Assembly (NCBI GenBank): GCA_041675885.1 | Contig: JBAYSY010000020.1 | Location: 1 to 50,267, forward strand | Length of the DNA: 50,267 nucleotides | Source of the DNA: JBAYSY01 sp041675885 | Lineage (GTDB): Bacteria > Pseudomonadota > Alphaproteobacteria > Rhodobacterales > Rhodobacteraceae | Direction of reading: 5' to 3' | In this document: positions 1-8,018 of the stretch, in pieces | How the letters are laid out: each line of letters starts with the position of its first letter | How positions within the stretch are numbered: position 1 is the stretch's first letter | Notes under the pieces: model-generated | What the model was told of the DNA's origin: nothing | Databases searched by the model: none | What the model saw: the letters and a program-made list of their open reading frames with translations, nothing else | Made by a program: the position numbers and the translations under genes

Positions 1-371
1 AAGCTGACACCCATATCATCGGCTCCCTCGCGGAAACCTAATGGGCCGATATGCAAAACAGTACGCCGCCGAAACGACCAAACCGCCCGCATATCCCTTC
101 ATAAAACAACAAAGTCAAAGAGCATGCACACAACACGCAACACAAACGGCAGCGCCAGGTTTCCCGGCGATACCACCCGCGCCTCTGTGTTTATTGTGCC
201 GCCGGTTTCCCGGCGCCCGTCGGAGCGTTGCCACCCTCTCGGTGAAGGGGTGTTTAGGCCGGGGCGCCGGAGGGCGCAAGTGGAAAATGCGGGCCTTGTC
301 GCGAAATCGTTGCAAAGCCCGTGTTTGCTGGCGTTTTACGCCTATCGCAGGGTCGCCGCACCGGGGCCGCC

Positions 372-401
372 TGTGGATAAGTGTCGCTGATCTGTGGAAA
401 A
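372..401 (-). promoter_or_regulatory. Two tandem DnaA-box matches
   Basis: TGTGGATAA at 372-380 is the exact reverse complement of the E. coli R1 box TTATCCACA. TGTGGAAAA at 393-401 fits the relaxed consensus TTWTNCACA. They have the same orientation and start 21 bp apart, about two helical turns. A third near-match, AGTGGAAAA, is at 279-287. The motif matches are seen directly; binding by DnaA is inferred. The neighbouring genes are not those usually found beside alphaproteobacterial oriC, and no clear AT-rich unwinding element is visible, so this could be a DnaA-titrating or regulatory site instead of an origin. Confidence 0.45.
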
Positions 402-539
402 CTTGGCGCCCCCGGTTGTTTCCTCGAATCGCCTCTCCCGAATCCCGGCGATTCGTCCCGACGGCTCGAATCGCGGGTCGCCCGCCGCTCAGCCGACCCC
501 GCAGGGGGCGCTTCGGCGCACCACCCCCGGCCGGACACG

Positions 540-567
540 CCCGGGCCGCTTCGCGGCTGTTCCGGGC
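540..567 (+). repeat. Partial copy of dispersed palindromic repeat (3' part)
   Basis: The segment reads like the right-hand end of the full repeats at 21109 and 41790: a GGGCCGCTTC-GCGGCTGTTCCGGGC block. The left half with TTGCAACAGAGGG is missing here. It lies in the intergenic region before the YeeE/YedE gene. Confidence 0.4.
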
Positions 568-724
568 GGAGTGTGCCCTGGTTCAGAGTCCGGTCCGGAA
601 ACCTCGCCCATGGAACCCCCGCAACAGCGGGCTGCACCCTCGCCGCCCCCGCATCCCACCTCGACAGCCCCGTTGCGGATCGGCTAGAACGGCCCGCGCG
701 CAGGAAATCCATGCAGGAGAAGAC

Positions 725-1771
725 ATGTTCGAGACGCTCGGCCTCGACGCCTATGGCCCCCGGCTGGTCAGCCTCTGGCTGGGGCTTGCGCTCGGCCTGC
801 TGTTCGGCGCGCTGGCGGAGCCCACGCGGTTCTGCTTTCGTCGCGGGCTGGCCGGTCCGGCCGGGGAACGGCGCTGCGCCATGGGGCTGTGGCTGCTTGC
901 GCTGGCGGTGGCGGTGCTGGGCACGCAGGCCGCCACGGTCACCGGCTGGATCGAACTGGGCGGCCACCGTTTCCTGGCCCCCGACGCCCCCTTGCCCGCC
1001 ATCGCCCTCGGCGGAGTGATCTTCGGCTGCGGCATGGTGCTTACCCGGGGATGCCCGGCGCGGCTGACGGTGCTGGCCGCGACCGGCAACCTGCGCGCAG
1101 CCATGGTGGTCGTGCTGGTGGCGGTCGTCGCGCTCGCTTCCTTGCGCGGGATACTGGCGCCGCTGCGGCTCTGGCTTTCCGAGGCCACCCTGCCCCTGGG
1201 CGAGGGTGTCAGCCTGACCGCCCTGCCCGGCGGCGTGGCGATGGGCGCGGCGCTGATCGTGGTCCCGGCGCTTGTCTTCGCCGCCCGTTCGGGAATCGGC
1301 CCGCGCGAGGCGCTGGCGGGCGTGGCCATCGGCGCGCTGGTGCCGCTGGCATGGGCAGGCACCAGCGTGGTGCTTCAGGACAGTTTCGACCCGATCCCGG
1401 TCGAGGCGATCTCCTACACCGGGCCGGCCGCGGAAACGCTGTTCTGGTCGGTCGCCGCCACCGCCATCGCCCCCGGGTTCGGCGTCGGGCTGGTGGGCGG
1501 CACGCTCATCGGCGCATTCCTTGCGGCGCTGGTCGGCAGGCGGCTGCGCTGGCAAAGTTTTTCGACCCCGGCCGAGACCGGGCGCTATCTTGCCGGGGCG
1601 GCGATGATGGGGCTGGGCGGCGTGCTGGCCGGGGGCTGCACCATCGGCGCCGGGCTGAGCGGCATCGCCACCCTGTCCGTCGCGGCGCTGACCGCGCTTC
1701 TGTCGATCGCCTTCGCCGCCTGCGTGACCGACCGGATCACGGGCAGGCTCAGTGATGCATCCGCCGCCTGA
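725..1771 (+). CDS. YeeE/YedE (TsuA-like) family membrane transporter
   Basis: A 348-residue, very hydrophobic protein of the YeeE/YedE family, whose characterised member TsuA imports thiosulfate; related proteins handle other sulfur compounds. Both family hallmarks are visible: a GCGMVLTRGCPAR loop near residues 100-112 and GGCTIGAGLSG near 303-313, each with a conserved Cys that in TsuA relays thiosulfate through the membrane. The start at 725 is chosen because AGGAGA lies 5-6 bases upstream and the hydrophobic protein begins there; the open frame continues 684 bases further upstream but that part looks non-coding. It ends convergently with the next gene, overlapping by 23 bp. The substrate is inferred from the family only. 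Confidence 0.85.
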   Translation: MFETLGLDAYGPRLVSLWLGLALGLLFGALAEPTRFCFRRGLAGPAGERRCAMGLWLLALAVAVLGTQAATVTGWIELGGHRFLAPDAPLPAIALGGVIFGCGMVLTRGCPARLTVLAATGNLRAAMVVVLVAVVALASLRGILAPLRLWLSEATLPLGEGVSLTALPGGVAMGAALIVVPALVFAARSGIGPREALAGVAIGALVPLAWAGTSVVLQDSFDPIPVEAISYTGPAAETLFWSVAATAIAPGFGVGLVGGTLIGAFLAALVGRRLRWQSFSTPAETGRYLAGAAMMGLGGVLAGGCTIGAGLSGIATLSVAALTALLSIAFAACVTDRITGRLSDASAA

Positions 1772-3080
1772 TCCGGCGCACCATCACCCACACCACCAGC
1801 ACCACGGCGGGCGTCAGCGCCGCCGCCGCAAGGCCCCGGGCGACCCCCGCCGCCTCGACCGCCGGGCCGACCAGGTGTAGCGCAAGGCCGACCCCGTAAT
1901 AGCTGATCGCCACCACCGAAAGCCCCTCGACCGTGTTCTGCAACCGCAGTTGCAGGGCGGCCCGCCGGTCCATGCTTTCCAGCAGCCGCTGGTTCTGGGC
2001 CGAACGTTCCACATCCACCCTCGTGCGCAAAAGCTCCGCCGCCCGCGCGGCCCGGTCCACCATGGCGTCCAGCCGCCGGGCGGCCGAGTCGACCGTGCGC
2101 ATCGCCGGATCGTAGCGGCGCATCATGAATTCGCCGAAGGTCTGGCGACCGCTGAACCGCGCCTCGCGCAGCACCTCGATCCGCTGGGCGACGATGGCGC
2201 GGTAGGCCGCCGTTGCCCCGGCGCGGAACGAGAACCGCACCGCCAGCCCTTCGAGTTCGGCGGCGATGCGCAGCAGGTCGTTCAGCACCTCCTCGGCCGG
2301 GCGGGCATCCCCTGCCCCGCCGTTTTCCGCCATGGCGTTGCCCGCCGCCGCATCGCCCGCCATGGCATCGACCACCTCCGACAGGCTACGGTCGATCACG
2401 TTGAGCCGCGCCCCCAGCGCCCGCGCCCGGCCCAGCCCGAGCATGGACATCGCCCGATAGGTCTCGACCTCGCAAAGCCTTTGGACGATACGGCCGATCC
2501 GCCGCCGTCCGGTGCCGGGGCGGACGAAGACCGCGAAACGCATATGCCCGGCCGGATCGATGCGGAAATCCCCGGCGATGACCGCCGCGCCGTCCAGCAC
2601 CTCGGAACAGGCAAGACTTTCGGGCACGAACCACTCTTCAAGCCGGGCGGTGATGGCGCCGGGATCATCGGGCATCGGCTCGACCCGCAGCAGAACCGAG
2701 CAAAGCCGCCGCCCCGGCGCCGCCGCCTGCCAGTCGGGCGGGAACACCCCGGTCATGGCCGGGTCGAACGGCAGGCCGCCCGGCCCGTTACGGAAGGCGG
2801 AATAGGTCACGAATTCGGTATGGCTTTCCCATTTCAGCGCATGGCGCCCGATGGTCGCGGCGTGATGGGTGGCGCCGGGCTGCGGATGCACCGCCCCGTG
2901 CCGATCGAGCAGGTCGAGCAGATGCGCCCGGTCGCGGTCACGATCACGGTTGGCGGCGTCCTCGGGTTCCTTGACCGCAAGGAACACCGCCTCGCAGGGC
3001 ACGCCGAGTTCGGGGAACGGCCGGGCGTGCAGCTCGTTGACCAGCGCGTAACGCAGGGGGTGGTCGTCGATCGGGGGCAT
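1749..3080 (-). CDS. DUF3422 family membrane-anchored protein
   Basis: A 443-residue protein of the DUF3422 family, which is of unknown function. The N-terminus reads NELHARPFPEL, typical of the family. The middle (about residues 270-390) is helical with many charged residues and probably coiled coil, and two hydrophobic segments lie near 388-410 and 413-433, followed by a short Arg-rich tail, so it is likely anchored in the inner membrane by its C-terminus. The start at 3080 (MPPIDD) is preferred over upstream in-frame codons because a GGAG lies about 9 bases ahead and homology starts there. The 3' end overlaps the transporter gene by 23 bp tail to tail. Confidence 0.85.
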   Translation of the reverse strand: MPPIDDHPLRYALVNELHARPFPELGVPCEAVFLAVKEPEDAANRDRDRDRAHLLDLLDRHGAVHPQPGATHHAATIGRHALKWESHTEFVTYSAFRNGPGGLPFDPAMTGVFPPDWQAAAPGRRLCSVLLRVEPMPDDPGAITARLEEWFVPESLACSEVLDGAAVIAGDFRIDPAGHMRFAVFVRPGTGRRRIGRIVQRLCEVETYRAMSMLGLGRARALGARLNVIDRSLSEVVDAMAGDAAAGNAMAENGGAGDARPAEEVLNDLLRIAAELEGLAVRFSFRAGATAAYRAIVAQRIEVLREARFSGRQTFGEFMMRRYDPAMRTVDSAARRLDAMVDRAARAAELLRTRVDVERSAQNQRLLESMDRRAALQLRLQNTVEGLSVVAISYYGVGLALHLVGPAVEAAGVARGLAAAALTPAVVLVVWVMVRRIRRRMHH

Positions 3081-3192
3081 GTGCTTGCTCCGCGTGGGTC
3101 TGCGCAACCTAGCCGGATCCGGGTTCAAGTAAAGGGAAACTTCATAGGTTTCATATGGTTGTCGGCATACGACGGTATGCGGGGGGCGCCCG

Positions 3193-3250
3193 TGCAACAG
3201 AGGGCAAGCGGTCGGCCGCTGCCCGGGCCGTCGGCACGACTGTTCCGGGC
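3193..3250 (+). repeat. Dispersed palindromic repeat, copy A
   Basis: Begins TGCAACAGAGGGC and ends GACTGTTCCGGGC, with a CGGTCGGCCGCTGC-type palindromic centre. It aligns with the copies at 12676, 21011, 21109 and 41790 (the last on the other strand). It lies between divergently transcribed genes and does not encode a protein. Confidence 0.7.
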
Positions 3251-3392
3251 CGGGCATCCCGGGCGAAAGCCGCACTCCTGACCCCGCCCCCCGGCCAGGT
3301 CGCAGGCGGGGGCAGGACATCGCCACCCGCGTATCGACTTGCAATCGGCGCAAAGCTCGTCCCTAAGTTGTCGGGCCCGCTTCGCGGCGGTA

Positions 3393-3409
3393 TTGGCATG
3401 AGCATTGCG
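3393..3409 (+). promoter_or_regulatory. Sigma-54 (RpoN) -24/-12 promoter candidate
   Basis: TTGGCATGAGCATTGCG matches the consensus YTGGCACGrNNNTTGCW with GG at 3395-3396 and GC at 3407-3408, exactly 12 bases apart as required. Only the C of CACG and the last base differ. Transcription would start near 3420, leaving about 25 bases before the HMGR start codon at 3446, enough for its GGAGG site. An enhancer-binding regulator would be needed; none is encoded next to it. The match is seen; use by RpoN is inferred. Confidence 0.5.
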
Positions 3410-3445
3410 CACCAGATCCATTGATGCCCGGCATACGGAGGGGCG

Positions 3446-4738
3446 ATGAAAAGCGACAGCGACACGATCCGGCAGGATCTCGACCGGCTTCGCGACCGGA
3501 TGAGCGAGGACGAGGCCCGCGCCCGGCTTGCCCCCAGACCGCCCGGGCTACGCGGCATCCGCCCCTTCACCGACATCCGCCCCGAGAATATCGAACGCAC
3601 ATGGCAGCAGCTTGCGCAGGATACGGGCGCGGGGCCGGAAGCCAGGGCGGCGCTGTGGGATGCCGACACGCAGGAACGCCTTCCGGCCTTCCGCGGCAAT
3701 ATCGAGACGATGATCGGCACCGCCCGCATCCCGGTCGGCATCGCCGGGCCGGTGCGCGTCAACGGGCTTCACGCGCAGGGCGAGTATCACGTGCCGCTGG
3801 CCACGACCGAGGCGGCGCTGGTGGCCTCCTACCACCGGGGGATGCGGGCGGCGACGGTGGCGGGCGGGGTCTCGGCGGCGGTGCTCAGCCGGGGGGTGAT
3901 GCGCTCCCCCGGCTTCGCGCTGGGGGACGAGATCACCGCCGGGCTGTTCGTCGAATGGGTGGTGCGCAACAACGGCCTGTTGCGCGATGCGGCGCAGGCC
4001 ACCACCCGGCACGGGCGGCTGACCGAGATCGCGCCCCATGTGGAGAACGAGGTGGTGTTTCTGGTCTGCCGCTACGACACCGCCGACGCGGCCGGACAGA
4101 ACATGGCCACCATCGCCACCGAGGCGCTTTGCCTCGCGATATTGGAACATTGCCCGATCCGGCCGGATTACTGGTTCGTCGAGGCGAACTTCTCCTCCGA
4201 CAAGAAGGCGTCGAACCTGTCGTTCCTGTCGGGGCGCGGCCGCAAGACCACGGCAAGCGTGGTGATGTCCGAACCCATCGTCGCCCGCCACCTGCGCACC
4301 AGTATCGACCGGATGGACAAGTATGTGCGCATGTCCTCGCTGGGCGGGATCGTCTCGGGCAGTTTCGGGGTGCAGGGGCATTACGCCAATGCGCTGGCCG
4401 CGCTGTTCATCGCCACCGGGCAGGATGCCGCCTGCGTCGCCGAATGCGCGGTCGGGGTGACGCGGTTGGAGCGCAGCGAGGGGCAGATGCGCTTCTCCGT
4501 CACCCTGCCCGACCTGATGGTGGGCACGGTGGGCGGCGGCACCGGCACGCCGACCGCCCGCGCGGCGCTGGAGGTGATGGGCCTCGCCGGGCCGGGCCAT
4601 GCCGACGCCTTCGCCGAGGTGGTGGCGGCAACCTGCCTTGCGGGCGAATTGTCGATCATCGCCGCGCTCTCGTCCGGGCAGTTCACCGGCGCGCATCACA
4701 AGCTGGCCCGCAAGCGGCTGGCCGGGGAGACGGAATGA
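3446..4738 (+). CDS. Hydroxymethylglutaryl-CoA reductase homologue (class I-like)
   Basis: A 430-residue HMG-CoA reductase homologue. The family reduces HMG-CoA to mevalonate with NAD(P)H in two hydride steps. The whole catalytic set is present: Glu112 in ATTEAALVAS, Lys243/244 in SSDKKAS, Asp327 in GQDAA and His417/418 in GAHHKLAR. The DAAGQNM segment (194-200) corresponds to the nucleotide-binding DAMGMN motif, and LPDLMVGTVGGGTGTP resembles class I enzymes. There is no N-terminal membrane domain. The start has GGAGGGG 4-5 bases upstream. It leads a seven-gene overlapping operon (ATGA overlap with the next gene). No mevalonate kinase or decarboxylase is near and ispH lies at 47425, so the product may be mevalonate for another use, or another acyl-CoA may be the substrate. 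Confidence 0.88.
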   Translation: MKSDSDTIRQDLDRLRDRMSEDEARARLAPRPPGLRGIRPFTDIRPENIERTWQQLAQDTGAGPEARAALWDADTQERLPAFRGNIETMIGTARIPVGIAGPVRVNGLHAQGEYHVPLATTEAALVASYHRGMRAATVAGGVSAAVLSRGVMRSPGFALGDEITAGLFVEWVVRNNGLLRDAAQATTRHGRLTEIAPHVENEVVFLVCRYDTADAAGQNMATIATEALCLAILEHCPIRPDYWFVEANFSSDKKASNLSFLSGRGRKTTASVVMSEPIVARHLRTSIDRMDKYVRMSSLGGIVSGSFGVQGHYANALAALFIATGQDAACVAECAVGVTRLERSEGQMRFSVTLPDLMVGTVGGGTGTPTARAALEVMGLAGPGHADAFAEVVAATCLAGELSIIAALSSGQFTGAHHKLARKRLAGETE

Positions 4739-5604
4739 CCGCCGCCCCCTTGCCCGCCCGGCTCTGGATCTATCAGGCGGAGCGGTTCCCGCTCGCGGCC
4801 CATGCGCCGATGACCCTGCTCCTGTGCGCCGGGTCGGTGGCGGCCTTCACCGGGGCGCTGCCGGTGAAGGCGGTGCTGGCCGGGTTCGCCGCGCTGCTCC
4901 CATTGTTCTTCATCATGCGCGTGGCCGACGAGCACAAGGACCATGCCGAGGATATGGCCTTCCGCCCCGAGCGCCCGGTGCCGCGCGGGCTGGTGACGCT
5001 GGCGGAACTGCGGCTGGCGGGCACGGTGGCGGCGCTGCTACCGCTCACCCTCGCACTCACCTTCCCCGCCGCGCTGCTGCCCTTGCTGCTCGCGGCAGGC
5101 TGGATCGCGGCGATGAGCGTGGAATTCGGCCTGCGCGACTGGCTGCGCGAGCACCCAGTGGCCTATCTCGTCTCGCACATGCTGGTGATGCCGCTCTTGG
5201 CGTTGCTCGCCACCTCCTTCGCGGCCGATATCGCCATACCCGCGATCCTGCCGGTGCTGGCGCTCGCCTTCGGCGCCGGGCTGGTGCTGGAGATCGGCCG
5301 CAAGCTCTGGGGGGCGGAGGAGGAACGCGAAGGGGTCGAGACATATTCCCGCCTCTGGGGCCCTGCCCGCGCCGCGACGGTCTGGGCACTGACCGCCGCC
5401 GTGACGCTGGCGCTGGCCGCGACGCTCGCCGGGCATCCGGCGCTGATGGCGCTGGCCGCCGCAGGGGGCGGGGCCGCGCTGACGCTCGCCTTCGGCTATG
5501 CCCAGCAGCCCACGCTGGCGCGGGCAAAGCGGCTGCGGGCCATGGCGGCCGGGGTGATCGTGCTGGCCTATGCGGTCTGCATCGCGGGGGCGCTGATCGG
5601 ATGA
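4735..5604 (+). CDS. UbiA-superfamily membrane prenyltransferase-like protein
   Basis: A 289-residue protein with about eight hydrophobic segments that fits the UbiA superfamily, whose members move a prenyl chain from its diphosphate to an acceptor inside the membrane. The first Asp-rich motif is visible as RVADEHKDHAED followed by RPVPRG (about residues 61-82), the position that binds Mg-diphosphate. The second motif is atypical: EIGRKLWGAEEEREGVETYS (about 184-203) has Glu where classical members have Asp. It is coupled by ATGA overlaps to the HMGR gene before it and the dikinase-like gene after it. Donor and acceptor cannot be told from sequence; a role in a prenylated lipid is inferred. 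Confidence 0.75.
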   Translation: MTAAPLPARLWIYQAERFPLAAHAPMTLLLCAGSVAAFTGALPVKAVLAGFAALLPLFFIMRVADEHKDHAEDMAFRPERPVPRGLVTLAELRLAGTVAALLPLTLALTFPAALLPLLLAAGWIAAMSVEFGLRDWLREHPVAYLVSHMLVMPLLALLATSFAADIAIPAILPVLALAFGAGLVLEIGRKLWGAEEEREGVETYSRLWGPARAATVWALTAAVTLALAATLAGHPALMALAAAGGGAALTLAFGYAQQPTLARAKRLRAMAAGVIVLAYAVCIAGALIG

Positions 5605-8018
5605 ACACCGGACGTTCCGCAATCGTCGGCGGCAAGGCCGCCAACCTCGAACGGCTGCGCGACCTCGGCTGGCACGTGCCCGCCTTCCACACCATCCCCG
5701 GCGCGGATTTCACCGATGCCGGCGCGCTACGCCCCGAGGCGGCCGAGGCCCACCGCCGCGCCATGGACGCCCTGCCCGGCACAAGCTTTGCCGTGCGGTC
5801 CTCGGCGGTGGACGAGGACGGGGCGGAACATTCCTTCGCCGGGCAGTTCCTGTCGCTGCTCGACATCCCCCGCGACGGGGTGGAAGACGCCGCCACAAAG
5901 GTGTTCCGCTCGGGCGCCGAGGCGTCGGTCGCCGCCTATCGCGCCCAGCGCGGCAGCGCCGGGCAGGCGCCGCCCTCGGTGATCGTGCAGGCGATGATCG
6001 ACCCGCACGCCGCCGGGGTGATCTTCTCCGCCGACCCGGTGACCTCGCGCCCCGACCGGATGGTGATCTCCTCGGTCGCCGGGCTGGGCGAGGGGCTGAT
6101 GGCCGGGGAGGTGGACGGCTGGACCCATGTCGTTGACGCCACGACGGGCTGCGTCACCGAGGAAACCCCGGCCGGGGACACCTGCCCGCTGACCCCCGCC
6201 GATATCACCGGACTGGTCGAAGCCGCCCGGCGGATCGCGGCGCAGATGGGCGCGCCGCAGGACATCGAATGGGCCTTCGACGGTGCCGGGCTGCACATCC
6301 TGCAATCGCGGCCCATCACCACGCTGCAAGCGGGCGTCTGGCGGATCTGGGACAACTCGAACATCGTCGAAAGCTATCCGGGCTGGGTCTCGCCGCTGAC
6401 CTTCTCCTTCGCGCGGTCGGTCTATGCCCATGTCTACCGCCGCCTGCTGGCCGACCTCGGCGCGACCGAAGCCGCCATCGCCGACCGCCACGCGGTGTTC
6501 GAGGGGCTTCTGGGCCGGTTCGACGGCCGGGTGTATTACGATCTCGGCAACTGGCACCGGCTGTTGTCGGCGCTGCCCGCCTACCGGCTGAACGCCGGGT
6601 TCATGGACCAGATGATGGGGGTGGGCGAACCGCTGCCCGAGGCGTTCGTGGCCGGGCTCGACAGCGGCGCGGGGCCGGGCAGGCTGGTCGCCGGGCTGCG
6701 GCTGGCGCGCGCCGGGCTGGGCCTTGCGCTGCGGACCCTCGTGTTGCCGCGCACCATCGCCGGTTTCCGCGCCCGGCTGGACGATGCGCTGGACGAGGGG
6801 CGGATCGACTTCGCCACCGCCGGGCTTGACGATCTGGTGGCCCACTGGCGCGATCTGGAGGTGCGGCTCTTGTCGCGCTGGGATGCGCCGCTGCTCAACG
6901 ATCTGAACTGCATGATCGCCGTGGGGCTGGCGCGCAAGGCGCTGGCGGCATGGGGCGGCGAGGCGGGCACCGCGCTGTTCAACGCCACGCTGATCGGCCA
7001 GGGCGAGATCGTCTCGGCCGAGCCGCCCCGGCGCATCCGCGCGCTGGCCGGGGTGGCGCGCGACCGGCCCGACCTGCTGGCGGCGCTTCAGGCGGGCGAC
7101 ATGGCGACGCTCATGGCCGACCCCGCCTTCGGCCCGCTGCTCGCCGCCTATATAAGCGACTTCGGCGACCGCTGCATCGCGGAGTTGAAGCTCGAAAGCC
7201 CGACGCTGGACGACGACCCCGGCCCGGTGCTTTCCGCCGTGCTGGCCGCCACCGGGCGCGAGCCCGGCCCCACCACCGCAGCCCCGCCCGATATCCGCGC
7301 CGAACTGCGCGACCTGCTGCGCGGCAAGCCCTTGCGCGCGGCGCTGGCCCGCTGGCTGCTTGCCCTCGCCGCCCGCCGGGTGCGCGACCGCGAGAACCTG
7401 CGCTTCGACCGCACCCGCGTCTTCGGCCGGGTGCGGCGGATCGTGCGGGCGATGGGCGAAAGGCTGGCGGCGGCGGGCAGACTGGAGCGCGCCGAGGACG
7501 TGTTCCTGCTCACCGTGGACGAGTTGCAGGGCGGTGCCGAGGGCTGGGGCATCGACAGCGACCTCACCCGCCTCGCCGCCGGACGCCGCGCCACTGCGGA
7601 GACCGAGCGCGCCGCCAACCCGCCCGACCGTTTCGAGACCCGCGGCGCCGTGCTCACCGCCCGGCCCATCGTGCCCCGCGCCAAGGCGCCGGAAGGGGGC
7701 GACCTGCGCGCGGGCCTCGGCTGTTCGGCGGGCCGCGTCACCGCCACCGCGCGGGTGATCCGCGACCCGTCGCGCGGCACGGTCGGACCGGGCGAGATCC
7801 TCGTCGCCCGCAACACCGACCCGGGCTGGATCGCGCTCTTCGCCAATGCCGGGGCGGTGGTGGTCGAGAAGGGCTCGATCCTCTCGCACTCCGCCATCGT
7901 CGCGCGCGAGATGGGCATCCCCTGCGTCGTCGGCATCAAGGGCGTCACCGACTGGATCGAGGACGGCGCGATGGTCGAGGTGGACGGCGGCGCCGGAACC
8001 GCAAGGATCGTCAGATGA
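5601..8018 (+). CDS. PEP-synthase / rifampin-phosphotransferase-like enzyme
   Basis: An 805-residue protein with a PPDK/PEP-synthase-type ATP-grasp domain at the N-terminus (GGKAANL near 10-16, VRSSAVDEDG and SFAGQ near 65-85, QAMIDPHAAGVIFSADPV, and DIEWA...LQSRPI near 219-236). A long unrecognised middle region follows, and a PEP-utilising swivelling domain ends the protein with its catalytic His763 in SILSHSAIVAREMGIP. The absence of a C-terminal PEP/pyruvate TIM barrel and the order ATP-grasp, middle, His domain match rifampin phosphotransferase more than pyruvate dikinase, so it probably phosphorylates a hydroxyl group of a small acceptor using ATP. It overlaps both neighbours by ATGA. 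The acceptor is unknown; a hydroxyl made by the HMGR homologue is one possibility. Confidence 0.8.
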   Translation: MNTGRSAIVGGKAANLERLRDLGWHVPAFHTIPGADFTDAGALRPEAAEAHRRAMDALPGTSFAVRSSAVDEDGAEHSFAGQFLSLLDIPRDGVEDAATKVFRSGAEASVAAYRAQRGSAGQAPPSVIVQAMIDPHAAGVIFSADPVTSRPDRMVISSVAGLGEGLMAGEVDGWTHVVDATTGCVTEETPAGDTCPLTPADITGLVEAARRIAAQMGAPQDIEWAFDGAGLHILQSRPITTLQAGVWRIWDNSNIVESYPGWVSPLTFSFARSVYAHVYRRLLADLGATEAAIADRHAVFEGLLGRFDGRVYYDLGNWHRLLSALPAYRLNAGFMDQMMGVGEPLPEAFVAGLDSGAGPGRLVAGLRLARAGLGLALRTLVLPRTIAGFRARLDDALDEGRIDFATAGLDDLVAHWRDLEVRLLSRWDAPLLNDLNCMIAVGLARKALAAWGGEAGTALFNATLIGQGEIVSAEPPRRIRALAGVARDRPDLLAALQAGDMATLMADPAFGPLLAAYISDFGDRCIAELKLESPTLDDDPGPVLSAVLAATGREPGPTTAAPPDIRAELRDLLRGKPLRAALARWLLALAARRVRDRENLRFDRTRVFGRVRRIVRAMGERLAAAGRLERAEDVFLLTVDELQGGAEGWGIDSDLTRLAAGRRATAETERAANPPDRFETRGAVLTARPIVPRAKAPEGGDLRAGLGCSAGRVTATARVIRDPSRGTVGPGEILVARNTDPGWIALFANAGAVVVEKGSILSHSAIVAREMGIPCVVGIKGVTDWIEDGAMVEVDGGAGTARIVR

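Larger units (their letters stand above)
1..724. other. Intergenic region without a convincing gene; DnaA-box pair
   Basis: No open frame in this stretch looks like a real protein: the candidate translations are Arg/Pro-rich and match nothing I recognise. The first 120 bases are about 50% GC, well below the rest of the window. A DnaA-box pair sits near 372-401 and a fragment of the dispersed repeat near 540. The last 20 bases hold the ribosome binding site of the gene at 725. The long open frame that runs through this region into the transporter is an upstream extension of that gene, not coding. Confidence 0.6.
3081..3445. other. Divergent promoter region between DUF3422 gene and HMGR operon
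   Basis: A 365-bp gene-free gap. It contains a full copy of the dispersed palindromic repeat (3193-3250), a GC-rich stretch, and next to the HMGR start a sigma-54-like promoter (3393-3409) and a strong GGAGG ribosome binding site (about 3437-3442). Nothing else was recognised. Confidence 0.7.

Noticed and set aside
41..724. N-terminal extension of the YeeE/YedE protein
   Set aside because: The extra 228 residues are Arg/Pro-rich with no domain, while ATG 725 has a ribosome binding site and begins the hydrophobic protein.
3446..4738. Part of a mevalonate pathway for IPP
   Set aside because: No other mevalonate-pathway gene is nearby and ispH of the MEP pathway is in the window.
5727..7889. 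A 720-codon open frame on the minus strand
   Set aside because: It is antisense to the PEP-synthase-like gene, which has clear motifs; the minus-strand translation has the low-complexity look of a shadow frame.
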